DNA of 64,000 nt from Ancistrus triradiatus (lineage: Eukaryota; Chordata; Actinopteri; Siluriformes; Loricariidae). Below are positions 21,006-31,726 of this stretch, piece after piece. The stretch covers positions 62,001 through 126,000 of the forward strand of contig JAJAGP010002216.1 in the NCBI GenBank assembly GCA_025084515.1, given 5' to 3'. The position numbers were made by a program, and so were the translations under genes. Each line of letters starts with the position of its first letter. The first letter of the stretch is position 1. A model generated the notes under the pieces. That model was not told where the DNA came from. It did no database searches and saw only the letters and a list, made by a program, of their open reading frames with translations.

Positions 21006-22440
21006 GCTTTCTTTTTCTAACCTTTATACTACCCATCTCTTCTTGCACCTCATTTTAGACACTGCTGACTCTGAACAACTAACATCTTTTATCACACTCC
21101 ATGTTGGATTTCCTTCTCGAAGGAGGTTTATTACCCTTTCATTGTTTCAATTAACAACTCTCTTGTTGGTCTATTTTGTCTTTCAATTAGCACAGCAATC
21201 CAGCAGCTTGTTAAGGTCTGTAAGCACTCTCTTTTAATTTCAAAAGATTTGCATTTTTAGACTTGTGCAGGAACTTGTTTTAGAAATGTAAATTAATAGG
21301 TGTTTCCATATTTGTTCCTCTACTTGAGCTAGGAAAAATATGCCATCAATTAAATTCATTAAATTTAATTTGTTTGAGGCATGACTCAGCCAGAATGTAG
21401 CCAGCTATTAATCGCTGGTGTCATATCTCTGATGTTTTTAAATCTGCTACAAAGTAAACAAGCTGGGTGAAAATCCTCTAAGTGTGCTGATCCCATAATT
21501 TTTGCCAAGGGTTGCAACATTTTGGAAACTTTTGCATTGGTGTTCCCACCACTAATATTTGGTTTCTCACTTTTGTACTGGAGTTATGAAGCTAATCCCA
21601 GGTAACAGTTTTATGTTAGCAAAATATTTGTTCAGTGTTTTGCGGTTGAAGCAACTTTTATACAGCCTTTAGTATGTTAATTTTACTTCCTAAAATATTC
21701 AATGCTGTTGCAGTCAGTTACAGCATTATGATAATCTTTGAGCACCACTGATAAAATTAAAAGAAAGACAAAGTACTAAGGCTAATATACAATGACTGTA
21801 AGGTGCTACAAAAAACAACAACAAATAAATAAATAAATACATTTTGAAGGTTGGTGTTGCTAAGTATTGACTTACAGGATGCTCATACGTTTGCCCACGT
21901 GACATTTAATTGTTATTTTTTCCCAGTATAAAAAATTATTAATTTTTAAAATGAATGAACAATTAGTTTTTATTTATAAAATCAACAAAACACCACTTTT
22001 TCTTTTGCAGAATATTGTAATCTTCAAGTGACACCCTAAGAGATTTAAAAAATGTCACTTAAAATGTTCTCACTTTAGCCAGGAAATTATGAATTTAAGG
22101 AGGTGGGAACTTTTCACTTAAATCATGGCTTTGCAATTTATTTTAATCACATGAGCACCTTCAATGTAAATATTTGGCACCCTTGAGAGAGTTGTAGGCT
22201 AACGTAAAGTGAAAAGTTTGTAATAGGTATCTTCAGGGTCAAAATGTTGCTGTGGACGTGCAAATTCACTCCAGGCACTACATTTCCCAGAATTCCCTTA
22301 ATATGCTTACTGTTTAAAACAACTTTTTTTGCACAGTTGTGCCCCTACTATTAAGACTGACTGGCAAGCAGAGGGGTACACCTGTGCCCCTCTAAATTCT
22401 GTCTCTAAATTCATTCCCCAGTAAGACATGTAGCCTAGAA
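21006..22440. other. No gene seen; possible Tc1 terminal scraps
   Basis: AT-rich. 'aaatatttggcacccttg' near 22165-22185 resembles the terminal repeat of another Tc1-like family, and a similar scrap is at 40558-40600. The 98-codon plus-strand frame at 20941-21237 overlaps the Tc1 remnant and has no recognisable domain. Confidence 0.4.
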
Positions 22441-22442
22441 AC

Positions 22443-22630
22443 GCCCTGGCAACCTAGTGGTTAAGGTACTGCACTATGAACCAGAAGATCTAGGATTCAA
22501 ATCTCACTGCAATCTCATCCCAAGCTGCCACTGTTGGGTCCTTGAGCAAGACCCTTAACCCACAATTGCTTGGATTGTAAGGTTGTATCTGTTGTAAGTC
22601 AGTCTGGATAAGGGTGTCTGCTAAATGACA
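22443..22630 (+). mobile_element. SINE-A, near full length
   Basis: Head 'caacctagtggttaaggtac', B box 'aggattcaaatctca', body 'ccaagctgccactgttgggt' and tail 'gataagggtgtctgctaaat'. It ends directly against the MITE-I left terminus. Confidence 0.85.
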
Positions 22631-22756
22631 TACAGTGATCCCTCACCTGTCGTGGTGGTTACGTTCCAGAGACCCCCGCGATAGGTGAAAACCTGCAAAG
22701 TAGCGGCGTTATATTTATTTTATTATACATATTGTGTATATATATATATATTGTGT

Positions 22757-23288
22757 ATATACACCACCTGGCCAAAAAAAAAGTCACACACTCTAATATT
22801 TGGTTCGGCTGCCTTTAGATTTGATTATGGCACGTATTCCCTGTGGCATTGTCTCCACAAGCTTCTGCAATGTCACAACATTTATTCTGTCCAGAGTTGC
22901 ATTCATTTTTCCCTGAGATCTTGTATTGATGATGGGAGATTTGTTCCACTGCTCAAAGTCTTCTCCAGCACATCCCAAAGATTCTCAATGGGGTTCAGCT
23001 CTGGACTCTGTGGTGGCCAATCCATGTGTGGAAATGATGGCTCATGCTCCCTGAACCACTCTTTCACAATCTGACCCTTATGAAACAGATGAACATCTAT
23101 TCCACGACCACAGGATGTGCCTTTGGACATGGTTGTTTAACAAATGAGAAGCTCCTCACTGCATCAGTTAGGGTTCAATAACTTGTTGCCAGCTGAAACA
23201 TAATCACCAATGCAGGAATTATCCATGCGAGGCTCTGTCTTAAAAACTATTTAACTATTTGCTTAGTCAAATCCAAGTGGTGTGTATA
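22757..23288 (-). mobile_element. Tc1-like element, internally deleted
   Basis: Outer ends ACACCACCTGGCC and, reversed, ACACCACTTGG form inverted terminal repeats in a TA-rich target. The total of about 530 bp is a third of an autonomous element. The coding part joins a transposase start to its C-terminal half, as described in the pseudogene entry. Confidence 0.75.
22800..23130 (-). pseudogene. Tc1-like transposase, N- and C-terminal parts fused by deletion
   Basis: The frame starts MSKGTSC at 23130 on the minus strand, then jumps to 'VKEWFREHEPSF' and 'WPPQSPELNPIENLWDVLEK', the segment holding the last catalytic acid of the DDE triad (E of NPIE) and its neighbours. The helix-turn-helix pair and the first two acidic residues are deleted. 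After 'SIQDLREK' the frame stops, and the C-terminus ('LVETMPQGIRAIIKSKG') continues in another frame, so there is also a frameshift. It cannot encode an active enzyme. Confidence 0.75.
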
Positions 23289-23364
23289 TATATATATATA
23301 TATTTTAAAAAAAAACAGCGATACAGTGAAGCTGCAATAAGTGAACCGCGAGGGACGACTGAAT

Positions 23365-24715
23365 ATTCATTTATTATTAATCACTTTGCTGCTTGGTTAT
23401 CACCTGTATTGTATGAAACTGTCTATAGTCTTGATTTTAAGTAATATTTCTTATAGTGTTTGTTCAGCGCTTGGCTCTGAGGCACCTCATCCTTGCCTGT
23501 TTTGTGAGATTCCGACTCTCTGTGGGAGTGCTACTGCAATGAGTCAGATGTCAGTTCACTTTTTCCTCAGTTTAGAAAAGATTAACTTGTCAAACAACCA
23601 GTGTTTGCCAGTCTGCTCTTTCGGAGCGGATCTAGGACTGATCCTTTCTTGGACTGATAGTTGAGGCTTAACAGGACGGAGCAAGAAAAAGGCAGCTGCG
23701 CATTTAAGATCACTTTACCTGGATTCAGCGATGCAGGACGGCGAGACAGCAAGTCTGCTTAGCTTAAATTAAACAGCGTCCTGCTGCGGGGACAGGTGCA
23801 TTTTGAGCTAAGAGACTACAAAGTGCAGGAAATTCAAATAAAGCAAAGATGTTCCCGACGTGCGTAGCGTATATCCACGCATTGCATTTAGATCGGGGCA
23901 TATCTGGTGGAAGTATAAAGACTGAGAGAGGTTTTGTGAGCGAAAGCAGTCGGCCAAGAATTTGGGCGACTTTTTCCTTACCTAAAACATATTTGATCAG
24001 CCAAGACATGTTTGGTGTCTGATGTTAGCATCTTAAGTGGAGCTACAAGGCCAATTACAAGTAATGGAAGTCTGTCTTAAACGAAATCTTGCTATAATAC
24101 ACGCTCAAATATTTTCATACCTGCTTCAAACGGCATCATTAGGCTACATAATGACTTATGGGAGTATTTTTAATTACCACTTTCCTACTGGGAAAACCCC
24201 TTCATATCAACGTTTGAGTTCTCACAGAATTTTGGGAGCTTTCTTACAGCCTCAAGGAACACATCCATGTGGTAACGCTAACGGAAAAATGACGCATTTA
24301 GATAAAAACTGCAACTGTCATACGTACCTTGTACAGTATATACAGCACGAATGCTTGGGATAATGTGACTTATTCTTATACCCCTCAAATTTTCACACAT
24401 AACACCGGCCATTGGCCTCTAAGCTAGAGTCGATGGAAGAGTTGTGTTTGTGTGTAAGTTCACAGAACCACACTGTACTTAGGTAAGAGGTGATTTTGTT
24501 TCCGAATGTCATTTGGCTGGACAGACTCGACAGAGGCAGGAAATAAGTGCAAGTAGTGTTTATTTACAAGACAAATACAGCAGATAAGACATTAAGATGT
24601 AAAAGAACAACAGACTAACATGAACAGGCTAACAGACCTAAGCAAAGGACTACAAAAAAGTACACTGAACTCAACATACTCTCTATTACAGAGCCTAATA
24701 GGCAAGCTAGCTAGA
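23365..24715. other. No gene seen; unclassified
   Basis: Mostly unique. A GC-richer stretch at 23690-23990 has weak open frames on both strands without known motifs. A 108-codon plus-strand frame at 24037-24363 has no recognisable domain, and there is no splice or poly(A) context to support an exon. Confidence 0.4.
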
Positions 24716-24717
24716 CA

Positions 24718-25130
24718 ATGAGTGTGTTTACATGTATTAGTAATCCGATAACTGCAGAAAACCGATTTTGTCAGTGATCTGATTAACGAGAACACATCCA
24801 ATGGAGTAATCAGATAAAGGGAAAGCTCTGGGTTTACATGACTCAGGCAGTAATCGGATTCCTTCTTTGCAAGCAGCTAATAACCTCACAGACAGTGACA
24901 TAAACTTCAAACTTTAATATTAAATAAACAAATTCTTCATTTTTTTGACTACACATTGCGTTTCAGTTTCCACAAGAAGTTCGCTAGCCGTTTGGCTGCA
25001 CTTTGGCTAGCGTTTGGTTGCCAGATCCCGCGAGAAAACATAAACAGAAAATTCCACAGTACCTGTAAATGGAATGAAAATGGAGTCCTTAAAATAAGAG
25101 GACCTGGCAACCCGGTTGGTTGCGAAGTTG
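24718..25130 (+). mobile_element. MITE-F copy
   Basis: Left end 'gagtgtgtttacatgtatta', then 'aatccgataactgcagaaaa', 'gacataaacttcaaactt', 'gttgccagatcccgcgag' and 'gacctggcaaccc'. It matches the 15.5-16.97 kb copy without the LINE insert. The right end is not clear and runs into the Tc1 family E copy. Confidence 0.7.
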
Positions 25131-25388
25131 AACCTACTGTACAGTCTGAAGAAGCTTGATCTGGAATGGTCTTTTTGGAAGGGTAGCAGCCAAGAAACCA
25201 CGTTTTCGGAAGGAGAACAGGGTGAAAAGTCAAACATATGCTAAATCTCATAAAGATTGGAATGATGATCAGTGGAAAAGAGTATTATGGAGTGACGAAT
25301 CCAAATTTGAATCATCAACAATGAATCAATATACCATTGCTAAAACAACAAATCTAATGGTGGCCTGAGACTTTTGCACAGTACTGTA
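25131..25388 (+). mobile_element. Deleted Tc1-like element, family E, with transposase fragment
   Basis: The right end is GACTTTTGCACAGTACTGTA. The frame at 25156-25368 contains KDWNDDQWKRVLWSDESKFE, the second catalytic block of Tc1 transposases with its Asp (WSDE). Coding sequence stops soon after, so both halves of the enzyme are missing. The left terminal repeat is not recognisable. Confidence 0.75.
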
Positions 25389-25394
25389 TATTAA

Positions 25395-25695
25395 CTACAG
25401 GTAGTCGCCGGATTAGGATGGCCTGACTACGATATTTAGACTTGTATCAATGTAATGGGTCGTTCGGAATTTGGTAATAAACAAAAATACACATTCAGCA
25501 AAAACCATACTCTGAATACTGAATTTCAAATTTTCATGATGAGCTCTGGGAAATGGAGTGAGAAAAAGCTGTGGTCGCACAATAGTCGTTTTTGTTTGCA
25601 CTTTAAATACATTATTCAATAATTTACATGAGATATTAAATACTTTATTACAAAATAAGCATCATGTTGATGACATTGCCCCACTGTTACTCTCC
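25395..25695 (+). mobile_element. MITE-G copy
   Basis: Begins 'acaggtagtcgccggatt' and contains 'accatactctgaatactgaa', 'ctgggaaatggagtgag' and 'attacaaaataagcatcatg'. The same phrases occur at 54.06-54.43, 56.10-56.39 and, in reverse, 59.10-59.64 kb. No coding content. Confidence 0.6.
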
Positions 25696-25715
25696 ACCAC
25701 ACACCACTGCATATA

Positions 25716-27227
25716 CAGTGGGGCAAAAAAGTATTTAGTCAACCACTGATTTTGCAAGTTTTAGTCTTATACTTAGAAAGATGAGAGAGGTCTGTAAGTT
25801 TACATCATAGCTACACTTCAACTATGAGGGACAAAATGAGAAAAAAAAATCCAGGAAATCACATTGTAGGATTTTTAAAGAATTTAATTGTAATTTATGG
25901 TGGAAAATAAGTATTTGGTCAATAAATTTGGTTGAACTCAATACTTGTAACATAACCTTTGTAGGCAATGACAGAGGTCAAACGTTTCCTGTAAGTCTTC
26001 ACCAGGTTGGCCACACAACTGGTAGCTGGATATTTTGCCCATTTCCTCCATGCAGATCTCCTCTAGAGCAGTGATGTTTTGGGGCAACACGGACTTTCAA
26101 CTCCCTCCACAAATTTTCTATGGGGCTGAGGGTCTGGGAGACTGGCTAGGCCAATACAGGCACCTTGAAATGCTTTTATGGAGCCACTCCGTTTGTTGCC
26201 TGGGAGCGGTGTGTTTTGGGATCATTGTCATGCTGGAAGACTCAGCACGTTCCATCTTCAATGCTCTCACTGATGGAAGGAGATTTTGGCTTAAAATCTC
26301 ACAATACATGGCCCTGCTGTTCATTCTTCCCTTAACACGGATCAGTCCTGTCCCCTTTGCAGAAAAATAGCCCCAAAGCATGAGGTTTTCCCACCCCCAT
26401 GTTTCCCAGTAGGCTATGGCGCAACTCAGCATTATAAAGGGGGGGACATGATATTTCTCCCGACTCCTCTTCTGGATCATCCATATGTCTCTGGCAAAGC
26501 TTCAGACGGGCCTGGACACGTACTGGCTTAAGCAGGGGGACACGCCTGGCACTGCAGGATTGAGTCCCTCTCGACGTAGTGTGTTTACTGATGATAGCCT
26601 TTGTTACTTTGGTCCAGCTCTCTGCAGGTCATTCATCAGGTCCCTCCGTGTAGTTCTGGGATTTTTGCTCACCGTTCTCATGATCATTTTAACCCCACAG
26701 GATGAGATCTTGTGTGGAGCCCCAGATCGAGGGAGATTATCAATGGTCTTGTATGTCTTACATATTCTTACAATTACTCCCACAGTTGATTTATTCACAC
26801 CAACCTGCTTGCCTATTGTAGATTCACTCTTCCCAGCCTGGTGCAGGCCTACAATTTTCTTCCCGGTGTCCTTCAACAGTTTTTTGGTCTTGGCCATGGT
26901 TGAGTTTGGAGTCTGACTGTCTGAGGTCAAACAGGTGGCATTAATACAGGTAACGAGTGGAGGACAGAAGAGCTTCTTAAAGAAGAAGTTACAGGTCTGT
27001 GAGAGCCAGAAATCTTTCTTGTTTGCGGGTGACCAAATACTTATTTTCCACCATAATTTACAATTAAATTCTTTAAAAATCCTACAATGTGATTTCCTGG
27101 ATGTTTTTTTCTCATTTTCTCTCTCATAGTTCAAGTGTACCTATGATGAAAATTACAGATCTCTCATCTTTGTAAGAAGGAGAACTTACACAATCAGTGG
27201 CTGACTAAATACTTTTTTGCTCCACTG
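25716..27227 (-). mobile_element. Tc1-like transposon, full length with both termini
   Basis: The 1512-bp element runs from CAGTGGGGCAAAAAAGTATT to the inverted copy 'aatacttttttgctccactg', and is flanked by TA on both sides as expected for Tc1/mariner insertion. Internal repeats such as 'gaccaaatacttattttcca' (right) and 'tggaaaataagtatttggtc' (left) give a second inverted pair. The transposase on the minus strand is broken. The second copy of this family is at 40612-41070. Confidence 0.9.
25960..26897 (-). pseudogene. Tc1-like transposase pseudogene
   Basis: The Met codon at 26897 opens MAKTKKLLKDTGKKIVGLHQ, the start of the first helix-turn-helix, and 'TIGKQVGVNKSTVGVIVR' is its recognition part. 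'NLPRSGAPHKIS' is the linker or GRPR-like region before the second DNA-binding unit. That frame stops at 26604. The catalytic half resumes in another frame at 26480 with 'LMLWGYFSAKGTG' and 'KGRMNSRAMYCEILSQNLLP'. The block that should read FQHDND before PKHTA is out of frame ('SSSMTMIPKHTA'), so the second Asp is lost, and a further shift follows 'WPSQSP'. At least two frameshifts and stops make it inactive. Family enzymes are about 340 residues, and the span here fits that length. Confidence 0.85.
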
Positions 27228-27366
27228 TACAATGGATTTGTCGGGAGGTTAAACCCATCAGTTACATTTGGAATAAGGGTGGATTTTCTGTAAGGTTTTT
27301 TTTAACAAGTTGGCTTACAAACTTCCATTTTCTTAAGGATGCATTAGTGTGAATTCAGGATTTTGG

Positions 27367-27507
27367 ACTGTACTACAGGTACTGGACTATTAACAGTAGG
27401 TTCAAGGTTCAAATCCCAGCTCTGTCAAGCTGCCACTCTTGGGTCAATGTAAGATTGCATCAGTTGTAAGTCGCTTTGGATAGGGTGTCTGCTAAGTGCA
27501 TGTACAT
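27367..27507 (+). mobile_element. SINE-A, shortened copy
   Basis: Head 'ctacaggtactggactatta', B box 'aaggttcaaatcccag', body 'tcaagctgccactcttgggt' and tail 'ggatagggtgtctgctaagt'. About 40 bases of the middle are missing. Confidence 0.75.
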
Positions 27508-27880
27508 TTTGGGGGCAAATACAGGTAGCATAACCACAGCCCATATCAAAGGCCATCACATATATTCAGTGAATCCATAAGCTACATACTAAGATATGAG
27601 AACGGGTCAATAGAGGTAGATAAGAACAAAGAACAAAGCGAACCAGGAACTACAGTATAGACAAAGAAAATATGAGCAATAACACAAAGCTGCTAAATGC
27701 AGCACGTGATCTAATCAGCGCTACAAATAGGTGAGCAGTTCAAGCACAAATGAAACCAATCATGAAACAGGCGTGGAAGATGAGGCAAAACCAAAAACAG
27801 AACACGTAAAGCTTCACTATGGGAAGAGTGACTCTCAGGTGGAAAGTACGACTATTATACAGTCATGTGGGTTAGATATT
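27508..27880. other. No gene seen
   Basis: Unique A-rich sequence without recognisable repeats. Confidence 0.4.
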
Positions 27881-28700
27881 AATCAAGCTGCTGCTTGTCT
27901 GTGACTCGATTACACATTCTCTCAGCTTCTTTAAACAGCGGGCCCAGTGTTGACGTCTCCACACAACTACCTGCTGCCATGCTCCTCTGAACTCCAACTG
28001 GTAATTATTTTTCGAGGTTAATGCCTTTATTTAGGCCGTCACCGTGTGGCGAATAGCAACGAATTAAGAAGCTCTCGGGGCGACGCGGGGAGAGATGAAA
28101 CCCTGGCTGAAGGAGAACAGTCGGTTTTTGCGCAGGCAGAGACGGAGGACAGCTCATCTTTGATCCGCCGGGGTCTTCGCAGGCCAGAGGGGTGACAGCT
28201 GCACTTTCTTTAGCCCCACATTTGAATTTGAATTCTATCTTATGATGCAGCTATGCGCCGACTTGGCAGGCCAGTGGGGTAATCTGCGCCACGCAAAACG
28301 CCAAGCCTTTCTTCCTGTGTGCCCTCACAGAGATTTGAGTAATTAAAGTTAAATGGAATGCATTAGAGAAAAAAACTCACTTGTACCGGTGGCTGTCTTG
28401 CATGTGCCAAGTGTGAATAGTCAGGCCTGTCCTTCACTCTGTAATCCCTTGTACTATTTCAGCCCCTGTGACTTTGGCTGGCGCTGCACTGGAAGCTCAG
28501 CTCCCTTCACAAGCCGCCTTTGCAGGCTCAAAAGTGGAACTTCTGAACTTGTGACAGTTATTTGGAAGAAACATCTGTGCGCGTGTTGTTTCGCAGGCCT
28601 TTCAGCGGAGTCCTGCATGGGACTTTAAACACGCTACATCACAAATATACCCGCGGCAAATGTATCTCCCGTGCAACGCGGAAAACTGCAGTGCGTTTAA
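27880..28700. promoter_or_regulatory. Candidate regulatory block, repeat-poor
   Basis: No recognisable repeat; GC-rich islands with CpGs (28040-28150, 28250-28310) are mixed with TAATTA-type motifs ('ggtaattatttttcg', 'gagtaattaaagtt'). No long frame. The mix resembles the 6.4-8.2 kb block. Function as an enhancer is only inferred. Confidence 0.35.
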
Positions 28701-29084
28701 AGGAGTAACCTCTGTCTGCTGTAGCTTTTCTATCAGACCTGTACTGAGAAAATGATGGAAACTGTATCTCACAAGGTTGCTCTTATCTGCGGTTACGCAT
28801 TACCACTGTACGTCTTAATGATCTGATGTCACATGGCTATACTGTAAGTGGTTTTAATCATCTAATTTCCTATTCCATCAACTAACCTGCTACACCATTT
28901 CAGGATTCCCAAAATAGCAGAAGTACCATTTACCTCTTCCTACACACTTCATTACCTTAATATCTGTGAGTACCATAAATTATTGTCGTATTCAGTAATT
29001 AATTTTGAGGTAGTGCTGGTTTGTTTTATACTGTAGCATTGAGCACTTGAAGAAACACATTGTGAGGCACTATCGTTTGTGTTA
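28701..29084. other. No gene seen
   Basis: AT-rich unique sequence. Confidence 0.4.
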
Positions 29085-29350
29085 TTAGTTTTATGTAATG
29101 TCGTATCAGCATCAACGGCTAATGGCTAATCAGCACCAATGACACAAGGTTACATCGACACAATAGTCATGGACCAATTTAGAGTGACCAGTTAACCTAA
29201 GGCGTGTCTTTGGAATGTGGGAGGAAACCAGAGTACACAGAGTAAACACACACAGACACCGGGAGGACATGCAAACTCAACACACGCGGTATCCGAGGTC
29301 AGGATCGAACGGGGGATCTCGGCACTGTGATGTAACTGTGTCACCATGGC
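29085..29350 (-). mobile_element. DANA/Mermaid-type SINE
   Basis: Reverse-strand order is intact: 'cagcatcaacggct', 'gaccaatttagagtgaccag', 'ctttggaatgtgggaggaaa', 'gagtacacagagtaaac', 'ggaggacatgcaaactc', and a degraded head with 'gggggatctcggcactgtga'. Confidence 0.75.
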
Positions 29351-29610
29351 ACCTTTGAGGCACTATAGAATGCATGGATGAGGTAGCACAAAAAGGAACA
29401 AGATCCTAGTGTAGGGTCAAGAACGAGAACGTCTCTACCTGAGCCTACATTCAGGCTACAGCGTTCAACTGTATTTGTATTTTTAAATGAAGCAACCTAA
29501 ATAAAAAATATGACACTTTATTGTGGTTGAATACATAACATGGGACAGAGATGTTAAATTACTGAGCTGAACTACCATGAAGGCAGTGACAGCACAGTGT
29601 TCAATTGGGA

Positions 29611-29697
29611 TTGGGATTTGAACCTCCAAGCTTCCGGACAATAGCCCTCTCTAACGTACTGGGCTATTGTCCAGAAGCTTGGAGGTTCAAATCCCAA
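29611..29697. repeat. Near-perfect foldback (37-nt arms) of a SINE-like head
   Basis: Arm 1 is 29611-29647 and arm 2 is 29661-29697, with a 13-nt loop; 36 of 37 positions pair (one G/A change at arm 2). Each arm ends in a B-box-like GGTTCAAATCC directed away from the loop. The right arm continues into SINE-like sequence ('aagtctggcaatagtg'), so arm 1 looks like an inverted copy of that SINE head. Confidence 0.85.
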
Positions 29698-29819
29698 GTC
29701 TGGCAATAGTGTTAGTATTGGGCTTGTTCCCCTATCATATAGGCCAGCTTTCCATAAAGCTTCCAGGATTGTTTTCACATGCACAGACTGACCAATCCCA
29801 GCTTTGAAGACCTGTTTGT

Positions 29820-30000
29820 TTATGAATTTTATTTAACGTCGGAACAACATCAATGGCTCTTCCGGACAAGAGAAAGGTTACTTCAGTACTAAGCATAAAC
29901 ATTCATACTGGGCCAATTTTGACCGATAAATTAAACCTAAGGAAATGAGGAAACCGTGGTACCCAGAATAAACCCATATGAACACAGGACACATAAAGGC
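29820..30000 (-). mobile_element. DANA/Mermaid-type SINE, diverged fragment
   Basis: 'tttatttaacgtcggaac', 'actgggccaattttgacc', 'aaatgaggaaaccgtgg' and 'acccagaataaaccc' follow the reverse order of the SINE core. The head is not recognisable. Confidence 0.6.
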
Positions 30001-30684
30001 TGGTAAGGCCTAAAGACTTGCCAGTTATTTCTTGGTAACTTATCTGATCTATATCCTCCATATATGACTCCAGTTTCGAGGGATGACCCAATGTCAGCTA
30101 GGTGTTGTGGGTTTACAATGGCTACTCTATATTGTCTGATCACTTATTCAAAGCACTTGTTTTGCGAATTCAATTTTAATAATCAACCAGAATTTTCACT
30201 TTGATGTTGATGATGCAGAGACAGCTGCTTGAAATGGCAGTTCCAGGAAGCTCTTCTTTTCTTGGCTGTGTTGAGTGGTATAATAATATAAATACAGCTG
30301 GAAAAAGTTTGCTTTAAGTTCTTTTCTTTTTCCATGTGACAAAAGGTAAGGAATTAGACAATGTGTGTTAATTTTCTTTATGACGATGTATTGTCTAGAG
30401 GGGGTAGTATCTAAGAAGATACATACATAAATATTGTATCTTACAAAAAGCAAACAAAACTATGCAGCAAAAGTGTTATGCAAGCTTCACGTTACATTAG
30501 CCTGCTATACTTAAGTCAAACAACTTAACCAGAAGTGTCTTGAACGCCAAAATTATAAAGCCATGAGTTACAGAACCTCCGCCATTCTACTTCCTTATGT
30601 GTGAATCTCCACTAAAAACGTGTTTTCCTACAGTGAAACAGCAACATTGCGGTATGTAATCTGTGCACTCGCGCTATAGATGTG
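30001..30684. other. No gene seen
   Basis: AT-rich; the minus-strand frame 30196-30453 (85 codons) has no recognisable features. Confidence 0.4.
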
Positions 30685-30800
30685 GTGGATAGAGATTAGG
30701 TTAAGCCACTGAACTATTTCTTTAAGCTAACACACTAGTAATCAGAAGATTGTGAGTTCAAGACCAAGGAAGCACCGCTGAGCCACTGGAATGTAAATGT
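30685..30800 (+). mobile_element. tRNA-like SINE fragment (SINE-B)
   Basis: 'ctagtaatcagaagattgtg' followed by 'gagttcaagacc' resembles the anticodon arm to B-box stretch of a tRNA-headed SINE distinct from SINE-A. It is followed by 'gctgagccactgg'. Only this piece is visible. Confidence 0.4.
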
Positions 30801-30816
30801 AATACCATGTAGAAGC

Positions 30817-30975
30817 AGCAAGTCAAGGTGACGTGTTTTACGTTATCGTCTTGAAGATGTCCCTCCATTCATTTGAAGTGCATCATCGATTAATAGACCT
30901 GGATGAGTGTTTGAACGTCTCTTTGCTCTTTACCCGAGTCCGGTCGCCTTGACTTGCTACTAGGAGACGTTCAAA
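30817..30975. repeat. Two interleaved inverted repeats
   Basis: Pair 1: AGCAAGTCAAGGTGAC at 30817-30832 and its inverse at 30943-30958 (15 of 16 positions). Pair 2: TTTGAACGTCTC at 30910-30921 and GAGACGTTCAAA at 30964-30975 (12 of 12). Pair 2 starts inside pair 1 and ends outside it, so both hairpins would together form a pseudoknot topology. No known element was recognised. Confidence 0.8.
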
Positions 30976-31596
30976 TGGGTACGGGTGACTTACAACCTTG
31001 ATTCAACCCGACAAGAAGCTAACAGCAGTCTCATTGATCATGGCATGTGCTTTCTGTAAGTGCTCCGTCTATGACCGAAAGGAACAATAGCAGGCTCATG
31101 AAAGTCAGTATTTTAATAAATGACAGCTGCATACATTTGCGCCTGTCTGCAGCTTTGTGTGGTGATATTCCTTACAGACCGCTAGCTGAGCTACTTGGAA
31201 GGAAACCACTTGAATGAACTGAAGGAAGGAGAAGCTGCAGCGGTTGGAGAAAGCAAATATCTGACCTTTTATGACGCAGAGTTAAAACGACGATACGACA
31301 TTTCTCATTAGGTTTGTAGAGTTACTTTTAAACCATTCATAAATTGTTTAGTATGGGTTTTTTCTTGGCAAGGCCAGGAAGGTTCCAGAACGTACTGTGT
31401 CCTCAAACGTTTTGAGAGCAATGCGTCATAATTAGTCAAAAACAATCAAGAGGCAAAAAGGTTTCCAGAGAGACCTTGTTTCCAATAATTTACTTCTGAT
31501 ATAAAGAAACAGAAACAAATCAGTCATTGGCACAAAAATTAAAAGCAGAAGGCAGCAGTGAAACAATGAAACATTTCAACATTTAAAAAATATATA
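30976..31596. other. No gene seen
   Basis: Unique sequence, no recognisable repeat or exon. Confidence 0.4.
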
Positions 31597-31682
31597 GCGG
31601 TACCTTGGTTCCCGACCACCTCGGAACTCGTTGAATTTGGTTCTCGACGCATTTTGACTAGAGAAAATTGTCTCGGTTCTTG

Positions 31683-31726
<44 letters not shown>

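Larger units (their letters stand above)
22633..23361. mobile_element. MITE-I with a nested Tc1-like element
   Basis: The left end CAGTGATCCCTCACC and the right end GAGGGACGACTG are imperfect inverted repeats. Inner phrases 'cccgcgataggtgaaaac' and 'gcgatacagtgaagctgc' are typical of a common vertebrate 'cagt(n)gtccctc' element. About 250 bp belong to this element; the middle is the Tc1 copy at 22757-23288 flanked by (TA)n runs. Confidence 0.7.

Noticed and set aside
22685..23074. 129-codon plus-strand frame
   Set aside because: Antisense to the deleted Tc1 transposase carrying PELNPIENLW; it starts in a TA repeat.
26485..26916. 143-codon plus-strand frame
   Set aside because: Antisense to the clearly recognisable helix-turn-helix part of the Tc1 transposase on the minus strand.
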